Assembly (NCBI GenBank): GCA_965261645.1
Contig: CBDHDJ010000002.1
Coordinates: 1,044,997 to 1,108,996 of the forward strand
DNA from: CBDHDJ01 sp965261645
GTDB taxonomy: Bacteria > Pseudomonadota > Alphaproteobacteria > SHVV01
DNA length: 64,000 bases
Reading direction: 5' to 3'
In this document: positions 62,166-64,000 of the stretch, one piece after another
Position numbering within the stretch: the first letter of the stretch is position 1
Layout of the letters: the number at the start of each line of letters is the position of its first letter
Position numbers and translations under genes: made by a program
The notes under the pieces: model-generated
The model's input: only the letters and a program-made list of their open reading frames with translations
What the model was told of the DNA's origin: nothing
The model's database searches: none

Positions 62166-63268
62166 GCCGGGCAAACGCACGATCCGGGATCAAGGGCGAG
62201 TACGAGGAGGCCAAGGAAACTGCCCGCGCGTACCTGAAGGCCGTCGGAGTGGTGGAGCCGTATGAGGATTCGACGCCCGATTATCGCGAGCCGGAGACCG
62301 GGACCCTGCCCGACGCGATCATGCGGGAAGCGGGAGTCGACGATCTTCCCAACGATCCGGACGGAGATGGGCTCTCGACGCGTAAGTACAGCGAGCTCCA
62401 GACTGCGGACATGCACGCCGCCATCATGGGAGCCATCCAATTTCCCAACGATCCGTTTGCGGCTGACGCCGCCTATCTGGGGCACCGCTATCTGCACCGC
62501 GGGTTCGATTCCAGAATCCTCGAAAGGCTTCTCGAAAAGGACCGCACGCATCCAGCGTATCGCAAAGCCCTGACAATCATCGTGCATGAGATGCCCACGA
62601 TGGGCGTGGCCATACCGGAACGGTTGCAGATATGGGAACGCGAGCACGAGAGGGTGACAGGGCGGTGGAGGCAGGAGGCGACTCGGAGGTATCGAATCGG
62701 GTTGGTGGTCGAGGCGATGGCTACGGGGAGCGACGTTCTCATTCTCTGCGGAGAAAATGAACGGACGCTGAGGCAGCTGCAAGTAGACTTGCGAGCAGCG
62801 CGCGAACAACTCGGCGGAAAATCGGTCAAAGAGCTCTACGCCGGGCATGCTCCTGAGCGGCCACAAGACACCGAGCGTTGCTACGAGGTGCGGAATGAGG
62901 ATGTCTTCAAGAGTCCAAATTATATCGAGCGGGTCCTAGAGATCCTGAACGGGATGAACGCCCGCCCATGGAGGCATTGGAACGGCCGCAATAGAGGTTT
63001 GACCGCAAGCGACCTAGTACAGTTGACAGCCCTGCCATTGTCCGAAGGGGCGGGGGTTCACGCGATAAGGACCGATATCGCGGTCAGGAAGCACTTCGCC
63101 AACCTCTACGCAACGCGTAACGATGCCACTGCGGACAATGGCTTCCCTTATTCGATATGCGACGCGGTGTCCGAGGTTCTGAGGGAGGCGGGGGTGCCAG
63201 TGCTTTACGAATCCGTTCGGGATGCATGGATCGCCTACCGCCGGGACGGCTTGCCGTGTGACGGGTAG
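62162..63268 (+). CDS. Protein of unknown function coupled to the integrase
   Basis: The 368-residue product starts at GTG 62162, overlapping the integrase stop (GTGA). It has no signal peptide or membrane segment. N-terminal sequence is acidic (GEYEEAKETARAYLKAVG, EPYEDSTPDYREPETG), then DLPNDPDGDGLS. A middle region reads DRTHPAYRKALTIIVHEMP and RRYRIGLVVEAMATGSDVLILCGENERTLRQLQVDLRAAREQLGG, and the C-terminus has YSICDAVSEVLREAGVPVLYESV. I do not recognise the family. Coupling with the integrase suggests an element-borne function. Codon use is less GC-biased in its second half, as expected for imported DNA. Confidence 0.75.
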   Translation: MSRANARSGIKGEYEEAKETARAYLKAVGVVEPYEDSTPDYREPETGTLPDAIMREAGVDDLPNDPDGDGLSTRKYSELQTADMHAAIMGAIQFPNDPFAADAAYLGHRYLHRGFDSRILERLLEKDRTHPAYRKALTIIVHEMPTMGVAIPERLQIWEREHERVTGRWRQEATRRYRIGLVVEAMATGSDVLILCGENERTLRQLQVDLRAAREQLGGKSVKELYAGHAPERPQDTERCYEVRNEDVFKSPNYIERVLEILNGMNARPWRHWNGRNRGLTASDLVQLTALPLSEGAGVHAIRTDIAVRKHFANLYATRNDATADNGFPYSICDAVSEVLREAGVPVLYESVRDAWIAYRRDGLPCDG

Positions 63269-63313
63269 TCTTATCGTCCACACGATTGGCAAAGAAAAAT
63301 CAGGCATTAAAGG

Positions 63314-63342
63314 GCCTCCCTTGGAAACACGGAGGCTTTTTT
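63314..63342 (+). terminator. Terminator-like hairpin overlapping the alpA ribosome site
   Basis: GCCTCC (63314-63319) pairs with GGAGGC (63331-63336) across an 11-base loop and is followed by six T (63337-63342), a compact intrinsic-terminator layout. It follows the unknown gene by 45 bp. The 3' arm contains GGAGG, the ribosome-binding site of the AlpA-like gene whose ATG is at 63344. The structure may therefore end the integrase transcript and hide the ribosome site in readthrough RNA. Confidence 0.65.
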
Positions 63343-63343
63343 C

Positions 63344-63544
63344 ATGCTTGAGGCCCTTCTCCGGCGCCCCGATGTCGAGGCCATAACAGGCCTTTCGCGG
63401 TCGTCGATCTACGCCGCTATGTCGCGGGGCGATTTTCCGCGGCCTGTCAGCATTGGCATACGGGCAGTCGCTTGGCCTCGCACCTCGATCGAGTCATGGA
63501 TCGAGACAAAGAAGGCCGAGGCCAACATCAGAACTGGGACTTAA
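63344..63544 (+). CDS. AlpA-family (excisionase-like) transcriptional regulator
   Basis: The 66-residue protein is a single helix-turn-helix of the MerR/AlpA type: LLRRPDVEAITGLSRSSIYAAMSRGDFPRPVSIGIRAVAWPRTSIESWIETK. The FPRPV and W...W segments are hallmarks of AlpA from P4-like and other integrative elements, where it stimulates integrase or excision. GGAGG lies 8 bp upstream. It confirms that the right end of the window is an integrative element. Confidence 0.93.
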   Translation: MLEALLRRPDVEAITGLSRSSIYAAMSRGDFPRPVSIGIRAVAWPRTSIESWIETKKAEANIRTGT

Positions 63545-63636
63545 GTGCGATGGTTCCGGAGGGAAGGCCCCCGTCCCGTGACAGGGACCGCAACAGGTGC
63601 GGCCTGTCTCGATCTCGGCGAGAGAACGCCGCGACC

Positions 63637-63807
63637 ATGGCCCGCGCCGGCCGCCACCGCAAGCCCGGCCCGGACTTCCACGCCCTGAACGGGACCACGC
63701 TGGCTGGCCGGCGCTGGTCATGCGCTGCCTTCCGGTCGGGTGCTGGGATGCCCGACCCGCTAGTCGATGCAGTGGAGGGCTCCGCCTTTGCGCTGGTGAT
63801 CCCCTAG
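63637..63807 (+). CDS. Possible small element-borne protein
   Basis: The 56-residue open frame begins MARAGRHRKPGPDFHALNGTT and ends FALVIP. It is preceded by a moderate purine-rich stretch (CGGCGAGAGAA) and follows the AlpA gene. No family is recognised, a frameshifted alternative reading is also open, and it may not be translated. Confidence 0.25.
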   Translation: MARAGRHRKPGPDFHALNGTTLAGRRWSCAAFRSGAGMPDPLVDAVEGSAFALVIP

Positions 63808-63831
63808 CTGGGTAGTGGAGTACCGCCTGAA

Positions 63832-64000
63832 ATGGGCGAGCCTGCCTTCATTCCGAAAAAGCTGACAGAGCACGGCTTGCGAGAGGCGCACCCGCGCCCA
63901 CTCGTTTCGAGGGGCAAGGGCACCGGCACCTATTCGTGCTTCCGCACGTCACCGTCGGACGCGTGGAATTTTGCGGAGGTCGAGTACGCGAACGCCGGCT
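63832..64000 (+). CDS. Possible gene cut by the window end
   Basis: An open frame starts at ATG 63832 and runs past the window: MGEPAFIPKKLTEHG, LREAHPRPLVSRGKG, then TYSCFRTSPSDAWNFAEVEYANAG. Third-base GC use looks coding. No good ribosome site is seen and only 56 codons are visible, so neither start nor family can be confirmed. Confidence 0.35.
   Translation, partial: MGEPAFIPKKLTEHGLREAHPRPLVSRGKGTGTYSCFRTSPSDAWNFAEVEYANAG

Overview
This window is a GC-rich bacterial chromosome segment, most likely from an alphaproteobacterium. That is inferred from gene content: an ELM1-type 'mitochondrial fission' family protein, a folB-SDR pair, a DUF1538/P-II-like operon, a Pot-type ABC transporter with a Tat-exported binding protein, and the general codon bias. 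Ordinary housekeeping genes (uvrC, folB, uvrB, trxB, an aspartate-type aminotransferase, an EF-G-like GTPase, fliG) alternate with heavy insertions of mobile DNA. No rRNA, tRNA or CRISPR array was found.

Layout. 0-5.8 kb: uvrC (cut by the window edge), folB and a pteridine-reductase-like SDR, a Na/Ca exchanger, then an operon of two DUF1538 membrane genes, a P-II-like gene and a CBS-pair gene. One DUF1538 gene is frameshifted and the other lacks a normal start. 5.97-7.13 kb: an IS630 element. 7.1-12.1 kb: a TetR regulator and a small stress/detoxification operon (secreted small protein, AhpD-like, GST, PNPOx-like), whose last gene is split by a group II intron. 12.1-18 kb: uvrB, a cupredoxin-type lipoprotein gene split by an in-frame TAG, and an IS1182-like element inside a receiver-domain gene. 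18-26.6 kb: ordinary metabolic and regulatory genes. 26.77-38.04 kb: a mobile-element island. It has an IS66-type transposon with 126-bp inverted ends, a transposase gene interrupted by two more copies of the same intron, and a co-translated DUF4338 (DruA-like) gene, followed by IS1595 (a fragment and a full copy), IS256 and IS5 elements. 38.1-58.3 kb: a catabolic and transport region. It holds an FAH-family hydrolase, two heme-oxygenase-like diiron-oxidase (HDO) candidates (one with a nonsense codon), a polyamine-type ABC transporter, a class IV aminotransferase, an aldehyde dehydrogenase, a GMC oxidoreductase, an alpha/beta hydrolase, a 2-keto-4-pentenoate hydratase family enzyme, a sialidase-like propeller, RidA, an orphan HyuB, a divergent PhyH/HD-domain oxygenase pair and an MFS carrier. 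58.4-60.9 kb: a frameshifted fliG, an ICMT-family gene and a damaged Spy-like gene. 60.97-64 kb: the edge of an integrative element with a P4-type tyrosine integrase, a coupled gene of unknown function and an AlpA-like regulator.

How the parts fit. Three nearly identical 1,916-bp group II introns sit in the sense orientation inside coding sequence, each at a site ending CTGG. Removing them from base 1 of GAGCGCC to the last base of CCGCGAT restores the PNPOx and IS66 reading frames exactly. Several host genes carry single lesions (TAG, TGA, small indels). Together with the dense IS load this looks like an eroding genome, such as a host-restricted lineage or symbiont, although assembly error has not been excluded. 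The most unusual items are the doubly intron-split IS66/DruA-like transposon and the cluster of non-heme iron oxygenase candidates at 39-57 kb.
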